Shown piece by piece: positions 57,832 through 64,000 of a stretch of 64,000 nucleotides of DNA. The stretch is from contig NZ_JABBJE010000006.1 in assembly GCF_014218725.1 (NCBI RefSeq), positions 121,748-185,747 on the forward strand. Reading direction: 5' to 3'. The notes under the pieces are model-generated. The model made no database searches. It had not been told where the DNA came from and worked only from the letters and a program-made list of their open reading frames with translations. The DNA is from Brevundimonas huaxiensis (GTDB lineage Bacteria; Pseudomonadota; Alphaproteobacteria; Caulobacterales; Caulobacteraceae). The first letter of the stretch is position 1. The number at the start of each line of letters is the position of its first letter. Position numbers and translations under genes: made by a program.

Positions 57832-58623
57832 TCAGATCGCCTTGATCGCCCCGCCGTCCAGCCGGATCAGAGAGCCGGTGACATAGGCCGCCAGCGGACT
57901 GCACAGGAAAGCGGCGGTGGCGCCGAACTCCTCGGTCGTGCCGATGCGGCCGACGGGGATGGATTTGACGGATTCGGCCCGCGCCTCTTGCGGCGTCGTG
58001 CCGGTGCGCTCGGCGGTCGCCTGGTCCAGCCTTTCGATCCGCGGCGTATCGATCCGCCCCGGCAGCAGGGTGTTGACCGTGACACCGTCCGGTCCGACCT
58101 CGTTGGCGAGCGTCTTGGCCCAGGCCGCGACCGAGGCCCGCAAGGTGTTGGACACGCCCAGCGCCGCCGACGGCTCGACCACCGTGATCGAGGCGACGTT
58201 CAGAATCCGCCCCCAGCCGGCCGCCCGCATGCCCGGCAGCACCCGATCGGTCAGGCGGAAGATCGACAGCACCATCGACTCGAAATGATCGCGCCACACC
58301 GCCGCCTCTAGCCCCGACACGCCCGACGGCGGCGGCCCCCCGGTGTTGTTCAGCAGGATTTCGATCGGCCCGCCCAACAGATTCTCGGCTCGATCCACCG
58401 CCTTCAGCAGCGCCTCATGATCCGCCAGGTCCGCCGCCGCCACGACCGCCTTGCCCGGTCCGGTCGCGTTCAGCGCATCCGCCACGGCCTGAAGCTTTTC
58501 CGCATCGCGCGACAGCAGGGCGACATGCGCGCCCTCGGCGACCAGGGCCGTCGCCACGGCGCGACCGAGGCCGGATGAGCCGCCGCAGATCAGGGCGCGC
58601 TTGCCGTTCAGTTTCAGGTCCAT
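57832..58623 (-). CDS. SDR-family protein lacking the catalytic Tyr and Lys
   Basis: A 263-residue short-chain dehydrogenase/reductase fold. ALICGGSSGLGRAVATALVAEGAHVALLSRD holds the NAD(P) motif (GGSSGLG, residues 14-20) and LNNTGGPPPS the NNAG-like strand. Ser145 is kept in NVASITVV, but where Tyr-x3-Lys is expected the sequence reads SNTLR (Ser158, Arg162). This matches the beta-ketoacyl-ACP-reductase-like subgroup that departs from the catalytic tetrad. Activity is therefore uncertain. Start ATG 58623; larger upstream frame is not real. Confidence 0.9.
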   Translation of the reverse strand: MDLKLNGKRALICGGSSGLGRAVATALVAEGAHVALLSRDAEKLQAVADALNATGPGKAVVAAADLADHEALLKAVDRAENLLGGPIEILLNNTGGPPPSGVSGLEAAVWRDHFESMVLSIFRLTDRVLPGMRAAGWGRILNVASITVVEPSAALGVSNTLRASVAAWAKTLANEVGPDGVTVNTLLPGRIDTPRIERLDQATAERTGTTPQEARAESVKSIPVGRIGTTEEFGATAAFLCSPLAAYVTGSLIRLDGGAIKAI

Positions 58624-58764
58624 GGTCGATCTCCGGCTCCGGTTTCCAGCTTCGCATATCGGACGCCGGCCCGTCCGGCGCAACGCGGCGTTAACCGACG
58701 CGGCGCACCTTCGTGTCCGAGCGGCCGCCAGCACCCGTTTGGACAGGCCGGGAAGGGCCCGCCC

Positions 58765-59142
58765 ATGCCGACCAAGATGACCTCCAGCATCCGCCGCCAC
58801 AGCGATCATTTCGAACCACAGGACACCGATCCGCACGAGCAGCGTCGCCTGCGCGGCCAGTTGGAGCAGATCGACTACGCCGCCTATGTCGCCAACAAGG
58901 AGGTGATCGGTCACGCCCTGAACGGGGTGGACGCCGCATCGCTGCAAAAGCTGGCGGTCATGACGGCGACGGCCCGCGCCAAATGGGTCGCGGAATCGCT
59001 GCGTCTGGCTCATTCTGGCTCGGCCGTCACGCCCGATCAGGTCGCCCGCCTGACCGCCGCCCGCACCGCCTTCGACGAGCTGGCCGAGGCTTATGAGGCG
59101 CTGCGCCGCATCATCGAACGGGGATACGTCGCCCTGAGGTGA
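58765..59142 (+). CDS. Hypothetical helical protein
   Basis: A 125-residue soluble protein, mostly helical: MPTKMTSSIRRHSDHFEPQD, then EQRRLRGQLEQIDYAAYVANKEVIGHALNGVDAASLQKLAVMTATARAKWVAESLRLAH and a final amphipathic helix FDELAEAYEALRRIIERGYVALR. No signal peptide or metal motif. I recognise no family. The gene is in the midst of small single genes and has no close operon partner. Confidence 0.65.
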   Translation: MPTKMTSSIRRHSDHFEPQDTDPHEQRRLRGQLEQIDYAAYVANKEVIGHALNGVDAASLQKLAVMTATARAKWVAESLRLAHSGSAVTPDQVARLTAARTAFDELAEAYEALRRIIERGYVALR

Positions 59143-59194
59143 CCGCGTCGCCGGCATGTGCGGAACCGGGCGCCCTCGTCCTCGTTCTGCGGCC

Positions 59195-59749
59195 ATGAAA
59201 ATCGCTCGCATCGCTTCCATCGCCCTGATCGCCGGCGCCGCCCTGACGCTGGGCGCCTGCGCCACCCTGCAACGCGGTCCCGTCGGCAACGCCGCCGTGC
59301 CCCAACCCGCCAAGCCGGTCGATCTGAACCGCTACGCCGGCCTGTGGTATGAGATCGGGCGCTACGAGAACGGGTTCGAGCGCGGCTGCGAAGGGGTGAC
59401 CGCTCAATATACGGTGCGCGATGACGGCCTGGTCGGGGTGTTGAACACCTGCCGCCAGGGTGCGGTCGACGGTCCGGAAAAGACCTCCGAGGGCAAGGCG
59501 AAGATCGTCGAGGGCAGCGAAAACGCCAAGCTGAAGGTGTCCTTCTTCGGCCCCTTCTATGTCGGCGACTATTGGGTGCTGGACCGCGCCGACGACTATT
59601 CCTGGTCCATCGTCGGCGAGCCGTCGGGCCGCTACCTCTGGCTGCTCAGCCGCACGGCGCAACCTTCGGCCCAGACCCGCGAGACCATTCTCAACCGCAC
59701 CCGCGCCCTTGGCTATGACCTGACGCTGGTCCGGCCGACCCAGCACTGA
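59195..59749 (+). CDS. Bacterial lipocalin (Blc-like) lipoprotein
   Basis: A 184-residue lipocalin. The signal peptide ends in lipobox LGAC. The first structurally conserved region is KPVDLNRYAGLWYEIGRYENGFERGCEG (G-x-W-Y-E), followed by YTVRDDGLVGVLNTCRQG, FFGPFYVGDYWVLDRADDYSWSIVGEPSGRYLWLLSRT, all typical of Blc. Blc proteins bind fatty acids or lysophospholipids at the outer membrane, often under envelope stress. The start is ATG 59195. The next gene follows after 44 bp. Confidence 0.93.
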   Translation: MKIARIASIALIAGAALTLGACATLQRGPVGNAAVPQPAKPVDLNRYAGLWYEIGRYENGFERGCEGVTAQYTVRDDGLVGVLNTCRQGAVDGPEKTSEGKAKIVEGSENAKLKVSFFGPFYVGDYWVLDRADDYSWSIVGEPSGRYLWLLSRTAQPSAQTRETILNRTRALGYDLTLVRPTQH

Positions 59750-59793
59750 TCGCCCGCCTCACGCCGCCCCGTCGCCACCTTCAAGGATCATCC

Positions 59794-60192
59794 ATGCGTA
59801 TTGCAACGCTCGCCGCCCTGTCGGCCCTTCTGGTGTCCGCAGGATCGGCCTCGGCCGAGACCATTTCGACCCACGTCCTGGATTTGGCGCGCGGCGTCGG
59901 CGGCCGCGACGTGCCCGTCACCCTGGCGATCAAGGACGGCGACGGCGGCTGGCGACAACTGGCGACCGCGCGCACCGACGAGAACGGTCGCGTCCGCTCG
60001 TTCGGCGATCAGATCACGACCCAAGCGGCAACCTACAAGCTGACGTTCGACATGTCGCAATACGGCGACAAGGACGCCCAGCCCTTCTTCCCAGAGATCG
60101 ACGTGGTGTTCCAGGTCCGCGACCCCAGCATCCACTATCACGTCCCTGTCGTCGTCAGCCCCTACGGCTACAGCACCTACCGCGGCAATTGA
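59794..60192 (+). CDS. hiuH: Exported 5-hydroxyisourate hydrolase (transthyretin-like)
   Basis: A 132-residue HIUase, which hydrolyses 5-hydroxyisourate in uric acid breakdown. Signal peptide MRIATLAALSALLVSAGSASA, then STHVLDLARGVGGRDVPVTL with the catalytic His, FFPEIDVVFQVRDPSIHYHVPVVVSPYGYSTYRGN with the second His and the C-terminal YRGx signature. The periplasmic form is unusual compared with cytoplasmic HIUases but occurs in several bacteria. No uricase or OHCU decarboxylase gene is nearby, so the source of its substrate is open. Confidence 0.92.
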   Translation: MRIATLAALSALLVSAGSASAETISTHVLDLARGVGGRDVPVTLAIKDGDGGWRQLATARTDENGRVRSFGDQITTQAATYKLTFDMSQYGDKDAQPFFPEIDVVFQVRDPSIHYHVPVVVSPYGYSTYRGN

Positions 60193-60384
60193 GCCAGGGA
60201 GCGGGCCGATCGGCTTGTATCTCGGGTCTGACTAGGAACGCCTGGTGGAGCCGAGGGGATCGCATTGGGGTCGGATTCGTCGGTCATGAGGATGCTCTGC
60301 GACTCGTAGGGTCGAAGCGGCAGCAGAGTCCGATGTCAGGCAGGGGTCAACGTCTTCCACGGCCCTCTATGACCGTCCCTGACG
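60193..60384. other. Junction region between hiuH and the recombinase gene
   Basis: 192 bp with no frame and no clear hairpin. Composition changes here from the regular GC-rich core to the looser accessory end. If an island boundary exists on this side it should fall here; no direct repeat or tRNA fragment was found by eye. Confidence 0.4.
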
Positions 60385-61008
60385 TCAGGAGGCAACGCTC
60401 TTCAGACGGCCTTCCTCGACCGCGAGCATGGAGCGTTTGATGCGCTGGACCGATGCCGTGGAAGTGCCGGTCGCCTTCGCTACCGCTCGGATGCTCTGAC
60501 CGTCCTTCAGGGCCTTCTCGACCCTCTCCACACGGTCAGGCGACAGGCTGGGCCGACCGAACTGGACGCCCTTGGCACGAGCGCGAGCGACTCCGGCTCG
60601 GACCCTACCCCTAATTAATTCGCGCTCGAATTCGCTGAACACGGCCAGCATCTGGAAGAGCATCCTGCCCGAGGGCGTCGATGTATCGACCGACTGCTGG
60701 TGCAGATAGAGGTCGCAGCCACGGGCTTGGATGTCGGACAGGAAGGCTACCAGATCGCTTAGGGAGCGTCCCAGACGGTCCACCGCATAGGCAGCGCAGA
60801 TGTCGATCTCTCTGCGATGGATCGCTTTCAGCAAGGCGTCATAGCCCGGTCGCTGATCCCGGCCCTTGGCGCCCGAGATCGCTTGGTCCTCGAACACCCG
60901 CACGATGGTCCAGCCCGCCTTTTCGCCGACGTCGGTGAGGATGCGTATCTGGTTCTCGACCGTTTGCTGGTCGGTCGAACATCTGACGTAGAGGCCGCAT
61001 CGCTTCAT
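60385..61008 (-). CDS. Serine recombinase (resolvase/invertase family)
   Basis: A 207-residue small serine recombinase. Catalytic Ser11 lies in LYVRCSTDQQTVENQI with Arg9 before it; further conserved residues are in AYAVDRLGRSLSDLVAFLSDI and FSEFERELIRGRVRAGVARARAKGVQFGRP. The C-terminal 45 residues form the HTH: SIRAVAKATGTSTASVQRIKRSML. Tn3-type resolvases and invertases share this layout. It is the first gene of the accessory end of the window and probably marks a mobile or inverting segment, though no paired recombination sites were identified. Confidence 0.9.
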   Translation of the reverse strand: MKRCGLYVRCSTDQQTVENQIRILTDVGEKAGWTIVRVFEDQAISGAKGRDQRPGYDALLKAIHRREIDICAAYAVDRLGRSLSDLVAFLSDIQARGCDLYLHQQSVDTSTPSGRMLFQMLAVFSEFERELIRGRVRAGVARARAKGVQFGRPSLSPDRVERVEKALKDGQSIRAVAKATGTSTASVQRIKRSMLAVEEGRLKSVAS

Positions 61009-61043
61009 CCATCAGAAGGTCTCATGGATCGGCGGGGCGTCAA

Positions 61044-61529
61044 TCAGATCGGCGCGGAGAGGGCCTTGGCCATGCGGTAGTTGCGGAAGGTCTCTCCCCG
61101 GAGTTCGACGTCCTGCGCCTCGATAACCTCGAAGCCGTTGCGTTCGAAGAACGGGCGGGCGGTGATGCTGGCCTCGGTGAACAGCCGGTCGATGCCGTGT
61201 CGGTTCGCATGGTCGTGGATGTGATCCAGCAGGGCACGCGCGACGCCTCGGCCTTGGTGGTGTGCGTGGACGAACATCATGTCGATGTGGCCGTCTGGCT
61301 CCAGATCGCTGAAGCCCGCGATTTCTCCGGCGACTTCCGCCACGAAGGTCGGTCGGCCGCCGAGGCGCGTCGCCCACTGCTCTCGGTTCACAGCGACCGG
61401 CGCCCATGCGTCGATCTGGGTCGGGCTGTAGTCCCGGCTGGCCACATGCCTCACTGATCCAGCGAACAGGTCGATCAGCACATCGAGGTCTTCCGCGCGG
61501 TAGGCGCGGATGTGGATGGTCTCGTTCAT
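61044..61529 (-). CDS. GNAT-family N-acetyltransferase
   Basis: A 161-residue GNAT enzyme. HIRAYRAEDLDVLIDLFAGSVRHVASRDYSPTQIDAWAPV resembles the YafP/PhnO-type start. The acetyl-CoA loop is VHAHHQGRGVARALLDHIHDHA (Q-x-x-G-x-G/A), followed by TEASITARPFFERNGFEVIEAQDVELRG. Typical for small-molecule or peptide acetylation, substrate unknown. Start ATG 61529; residues further upstream are spurious. It follows the recombinase's start by 35 bp on the same strand. Confidence 0.88.
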   Translation of the reverse strand: MNETIHIRAYRAEDLDVLIDLFAGSVRHVASRDYSPTQIDAWAPVAVNREQWATRLGGRPTFVAEVAGEIAGFSDLEPDGHIDMMFVHAHHQGRGVARALLDHIHDHANRHGIDRLFTEASITARPFFERNGFEVIEAQDVELRGETFRNYRMAKALSAPI

Positions 61530-61560
61530 GGCGTCGCCTGATGTCAGAGGGGCGGCGCCT

Positions 61561-61797
61561 TTAGCTGGGCGAGCGGATGTCGTCCAGCGGTATGACGAAC
61601 ATCTGGCTGTAGCCTTTGTGCCCGTCACTGGTGGTGAAGACGACGAACTCCTCGCCCGCGTGATCGGCCGCCTCTCGCACCAGATCGCTGAACTCGTCGA
61701 TGTGGCCGAGGCGCCCGGTCAGCACGAAGCCGTCCTCATCCCGCCGCATGTCGTAGGCAGGGTGATCGTTCAACAGCTTGTCGAGGAGCCGTCCCAT
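61561..61797 (-). CDS. Hypothetical small protein
   Basis: A 78-residue protein: MGRLLDKLLNDHPAYDMRRD, then EDGFVLTGRLGHIDEFSDLVREAADHAGEEFVVFTTSDGHKGYSQMFVIPLDDI. The pattern is mixed alpha/beta, with no membrane segment and no known domain. The codon use is GC-rich and looks coding. Same strand as its neighbours, 31 bp before the GNAT gene. Function unknown. Confidence 0.55.
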   Translation of the reverse strand: MGRLLDKLLNDHPAYDMRRDEDGFVLTGRLGHIDEFSDLVREAADHAGEEFVVFTTSDGHKGYSQMFVIPLDDIRSPS

Positions 61798-61853
61798 GCC
61801 CGAAGCAGAACACCGGTTTCCGTAATGGTCAAGCCGGGCCGTCCGCTCTGGGC

Positions 61854-62132
61854 TTACTCGGGTGGTAGATGGTCCCACTGCTTCAGCGTGGCGAGGATGG
61901 CCTCTGCGACCATGTTCCTGACCTCGCGCGTCTGCTGGGCGGCGGGGGCATGAAGCATCAATGCCGCCCATACGAAGTCAGCCGCATCGAAGGCGAGAGC
62001 CGATGCGAGAGAATGTTCGGCGAACTCGCCGACGCCCTGTTCCCGCTCTTTGATCAGCCGCTCGATGGCGGCGCCATGTCGGATCGCTTTTTCCAAGGCG
62101 TAGGGCGGCAACGGAAAGCTGTCGATGTCCAC
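61854..62132 (-). CDS. Hypothetical helical small protein
   Basis: A 92-residue protein, helical throughout: YALEKAIRHGAAIERLIKEREQGVGEFAEHSLASALAFDAADFVWAALMLHAPAAQQTREVRNMVAEAILATLKQWDHLPPE. No membrane segment clear enough to call. No family recognised. It sits in the minus-strand row of small genes, 56 bp upstream of the 78-residue gene. Confidence 0.55.
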   Translation of the reverse strand: MDIDSFPLPPYALEKAIRHGAAIERLIKEREQGVGEFAEHSLASALAFDAADFVWAALMLHAPAAQQTREVRNMVAEAILATLKQWDHLPPE

Positions 62133-62304
62133 GGGTAGGTCTCCAGTTCGCGACGATCATAGCCGATCCCACGCCAGTCGCGGTCGCCATGTGGTTTTCA
62201 GAGGTATCTTTCAGCACAGCGAAAACGGGGGGTGGAACGCCCGGATTTGCTGGGTTCTGGAAGGCCAGATTCAAAGGGGTTTTTGGAACACCTCAATCCT
62301 CCTT

Positions 62305-62742
62305 TTAGAAGCCCTCGGACACACCCTTTCGGTAGTCCTCGACCTCCTTGATCTGGGCGGGGTTCTTCATCTTGGGATCGACCTTCACCCCGAGCTTGTC
62401 GAGGAAGGCGAGAGCGTTGTCGCGCTTAACAGGATCGACCGGCGGCGGTGGAGGCGGCGCGGGAGGCCAAGGCTGACCGCCTTCCACATAGCCGCTCTCC
62501 CCCTTCACTTTGCCTGTGGCCAGATACTCATCAACCCATGCCAAAGGATACAGTCCGCTATGTCCGTGTCCCTTGATGAAAAAGGGCGGGTAGCCCTTGG
62601 GGTTCTTCGACATCGCGTTCTTGGTCGGCGACGGTTCGATCATCTCGATGACTTGATCGATGTTCAGTATGTGCCCAACCGGCACGCCCAGTCGAGCAGC
62701 TAAATCCTGCTTCGCCTGATCCTTTTTCGATGTTCGGGCCAA
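62305..62742 (-). CDS. Hypothetical protein with poly-proline run
   Basis: A 145-residue protein. A basic helical start (SKKDQAKQDLAARLGVPVGHILNIDQVIEMIEPSPTKN) suggests nucleic acid binding. PPFFIKGHGHSGLYPLAWVDEYLATGKVKG follows, then WPPAPPPPPPVDPVKRDN and a terminal KNPAQIKEVEDYRKGVSEGF. I choose TTG 62742 as start because GGAGG lies 5 bases upstream; the frame further upstream shows no start with a ribosome site. No family recognised; gene lies in lower-GC surroundings. Confidence 0.5.
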   Translation of the reverse strand: MARTSKKDQAKQDLAARLGVPVGHILNIDQVIEMIEPSPTKNAMSKNPKGYPPFFIKGHGHSGLYPLAWVDEYLATGKVKGESGYVEGGQPWPPAPPPPPPVDPVKRDNALAFLDKLGVKVDPKMKNPAQIKEVEDYRKGVSEGF

Positions 62743-63209
62743 TGCCGCCTCCCACTTTCTGTGAGGAAAAAAGGTGGCAGACCGGTCGTTAAGATCAGCA
62801 GAATCGTCGGCGCGATCCCGCCTTGGACGGCAGATTGCACACCTTCGGCAGCAGATCGGCATCTCGGCCGATCATCGGACGACAGATCGGCGGCAGATCG
62901 TCGAGCAATGGAAATTCTGATGCTGCCCAACGCTTTACGAGATCGCAGATTTCGAGATGATGTCGGTGCTTGGCCAAGTCGAGGCGGGTTATCACGCCCT
63001 CCCGTAGAGACCTCATCCGGGTCTCATAACACCCGAGGCGAGGGATCGTCCTCACCTCTGACGGGACTTCTATCCCGATACGACGACTACCGCTTCGAAC
63101 ACCGCTTCGGGGCAGCGATAAACTGTGGGCGCCCACCAACCAACCGAATGCGACGTGCGTGAACATCAACCCATCGGCCCAACGGCCAGAGACATTAAGG
63201 ACGACGACA
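62743..63209. other. 467-bp stretch with no confident gene
   Basis: The only candidate is a minus-strand frame (62795-63016, about 73 residues, MRSLREGVITRLDLAKHRHH followed by LEICDLVKRWAASEFPLLDDLPPI), with no ribosome site and no family. A short repeated word, CAGATCGGC, occurs at 62852, 62883 and, with one change (CAGATCGTC), at 62894. The right end holds the promoter region of the 80-residue gene. Base composition is mixed and less GC-rich than the rest of the window. Confidence 0.5.
62795..63016 (-). CDS. Doubtful hypothetical ORF
   Basis: 73 residues, basic and cysteine-containing, with a helical middle (LDLAKHRHHLEICDLVKRWAAS) and the repeat-like PPICRPMIGRD. No clear ribosome site before the ATG and no domain. 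It could be a fragment of a decayed gene. Listed because the surrounding 467 bp hold no better candidate. Confidence 0.25.
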   Translation of the reverse strand: MRSLREGVITRLDLAKHRHHLEICDLVKRWAASEFPLLDDLPPICRPMIGRDADLLPKVCNLPSKAGSRRRFC

Positions 63210-63452
63210 ATGACGAAAACAGCGACCGTTAGCGCAACCGACAAATACGGAACCGAGCGCACCCACACCAATCTCAGCCGTGAATGGTTCAAGGTCTCAG
63301 GACCGTCCGCTGACGACACCTTCATCGGCACGAACGCCGAAGGCGACCGCGAGAACATCAACCGCTACAGGAGCGACTTCGACCGCGAGACGTGGGATGC
63401 GCTGACCGCTGACCTGCATGCTAAGGCCCCGCTTGAGGATACGGGGGCATGA
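63210..63452 (+). CDS. Small acidic hypothetical protein, coupled to a 23-residue ORF
   Basis: An 80-residue hydrophilic protein: MTKTATVSATDKYGTERTHT, then NLSREWFKVSGPSADDTFIGTNAEGDRENINRYRSDFDRETWDALTADLHAKAPLEDTGA. AAGGA lies about 8 bases before the ATG. No known domain. It is the only plus-strand gene in the island that I trust. Its TGA overlaps the ATG of a 23-residue frame (63449-63520). Confidence 0.55.
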   Translation: MTKTATVSATDKYGTERTHTNLSREWFKVSGPSADDTFIGTNAEGDRENINRYRSDFDRETWDALTADLHAKAPLEDTGA

Positions 63453-63520
63453 TCAATGATACCGCGCGAGAGGAGTTTGATCGCATCGTTGAGCGGATGA
63501 GCGCGCCTTCAGGTGCCTAG
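63449..63520 (+). CDS. 23-residue micro-ORF overlapping the 80-residue gene
   Basis: MINDTAREEFDRIVERMSAPSGA. Its ATG overlaps the preceding stop (ATGA), the classic layout of translational coupling. The peptide would be one amphipathic acidic helix. It could be a real small protein, an antitoxin-like remnant or chance; there is no further evidence. Confidence 0.3.
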   Translation: MINDTAREEFDRIVERMSAPSGA

Positions 63521-64000
63521 CCGCCTGTCGCCTGCGTGCTTGATCGGCCAGCGGCCCGCCATCTTGGAATGTCTGGCTATCGACCGGGATGAATCTTCTT
63601 CATGTCAGCAGGTCGAGGAACGACGCGACGTCAGTCGGGTCGTTCACGGCCATGCTGAACGCCGGGACCGGAGCGGCTTCGCGACGGACGCGGCCGATCA
63701 GTTTGCTCATATGACCTATCGCCGGGACGGCCAACCGCCGAGGCGGTCGTCCGCTCCTGACGATGATGGCCATGGATCGCATCTGCCGCCGTCAACGGTC
63801 GGCCTCCTCGATCCACGCCAATCAATCGCCCGTCGTGGTTCAATTCTGGCGTTATCGATGTCGAAGAGCCAAGGCCCGGAAATGTCGCCTATGTCTTATA
63901 AGAGATGACGTGCCCCTGAGTTTTCATCCAGCGGCGACCAGAGTCCTTGGGTTAGTTACGCCTCGCAGCGTGGGGTGAGCAACAGGCCGGGCCGCGCAGC
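63521..64000. other. 480-bp right end with no confident gene
   Basis: A minus-strand frame at 63600-63782 (about 60 residues, ending KLIGRVRREAAPVPAFSMAV then NDPTDVASFLDLLT) has GC-rich third positions in its last 36 codons and may be real or a gene remnant. Nothing else was identified; the last 100 bases run to the window edge without a frame. Confidence 0.4.
63600..63782 (-). CDS. Doubtful small hypothetical ORF
   Basis: 60 residues from ATG 63782, or 36 residues from ATG 63710 (MSKLIGRVRREAAPVPAFSM and onwards). The shorter form has codons typical of this genome; the longer N-terminus does not. No ribosome site is convincing for either. No family recognised. Confidence 0.3.
   Translation of the reverse strand: MRSMAIIVRSGRPPRRLAVPAIGHMSKLIGRVRREAAPVPAFSMAVNDPTDVASFLDLLT

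Overview
The window is a 64 kb piece of a GC-rich alphaproteobacterial chromosome, most likely from Brevundimonas or a close relative in Caulobacterales. This rests on four things: a gcrA cell-cycle regulator, a Caulobacter-type pilA-cpaABCDEFGH pilus locus in the usual order, a chvI-chvG-hprK-EIIA(Man)-HPr cluster, and large TonB-dependent receptors. No rRNA, tRNA, CRISPR array, IS element or clear prophage was seen. Long open frames opposite real genes are common here and were treated as composition artefacts.

Layout. 1-8.2 kb: argD (cut by the left edge), an M28 peptidase, an ABC-2 permease, gcrA with a GANTC-rich and CtrA-like upstream region, apaG, a long-form dCTP deaminase, an MFS transporter and dapE. 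8.3-10.8 kb: small proteins, an exported M20 amidohydrolase, a 2Fe-2S ferredoxin-like protein and an SRPBCC protein. 10.8-21.9 kb: the tight adherence (Flp/Tad) pilus locus, with pilA-cpaA to cpaH on the minus strand and a pilus-domain protein plus two TadE-type pseudopilins on the plus strand. 21.9-30.7 kb: pabB with an overlapping tyrosine phosphatase, a winged-helix regulator with a membrane protein, small envelope-stress-type proteins, the maleylacetoacetate/fumarylacetoacetate pair, an aldo/keto reductase, and a BtuB-type receptor under a cobalamin riboswitch. 30.7-40.4 kb: mutS, lpdA, a TonB receptor broken by one in-frame stop codon next to a beta-propeller phytase, and a lipoprotein coupled to a 32-residue membrane peptide.

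40.5-51.8 kb: an OmpR/EnvZ-type pair, the PTS/HprK/ChvIG cluster, a large protein of unknown function, a zinc-finger protein, an HI0933-type flavoprotein and ahcY with a palindromic operator-like site. 51.8-60.2 kb: priA, a transaldolase-family gene, a DUF484 protein overlapping xerC, a double retropepsin-like protein, an SDR lacking its catalytic Tyr/Lys, a lipocalin and an exported 5-hydroxyisourate hydrolase. 60.2-64 kb: a short accessory stretch with a serine recombinase, a GNAT acetyltransferase and several small unknown genes, with less regular codon use.

How the genes fit together: the pilus genes form one assembly machine; ChvIG-HprK-EIIA-HPr forms a nutrient/envelope signalling unit; the phytase-receptor pair looks like a phosphate or inositol-phosphate scavenging locus whose receptor is disrupted in this sequence. 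No complete new system is evident. The best leads are the receptor nonsense codon, the GANTC-rich repeats, the ahcY operator, the 32-residue coupled peptide and the small-gene island at the right end.
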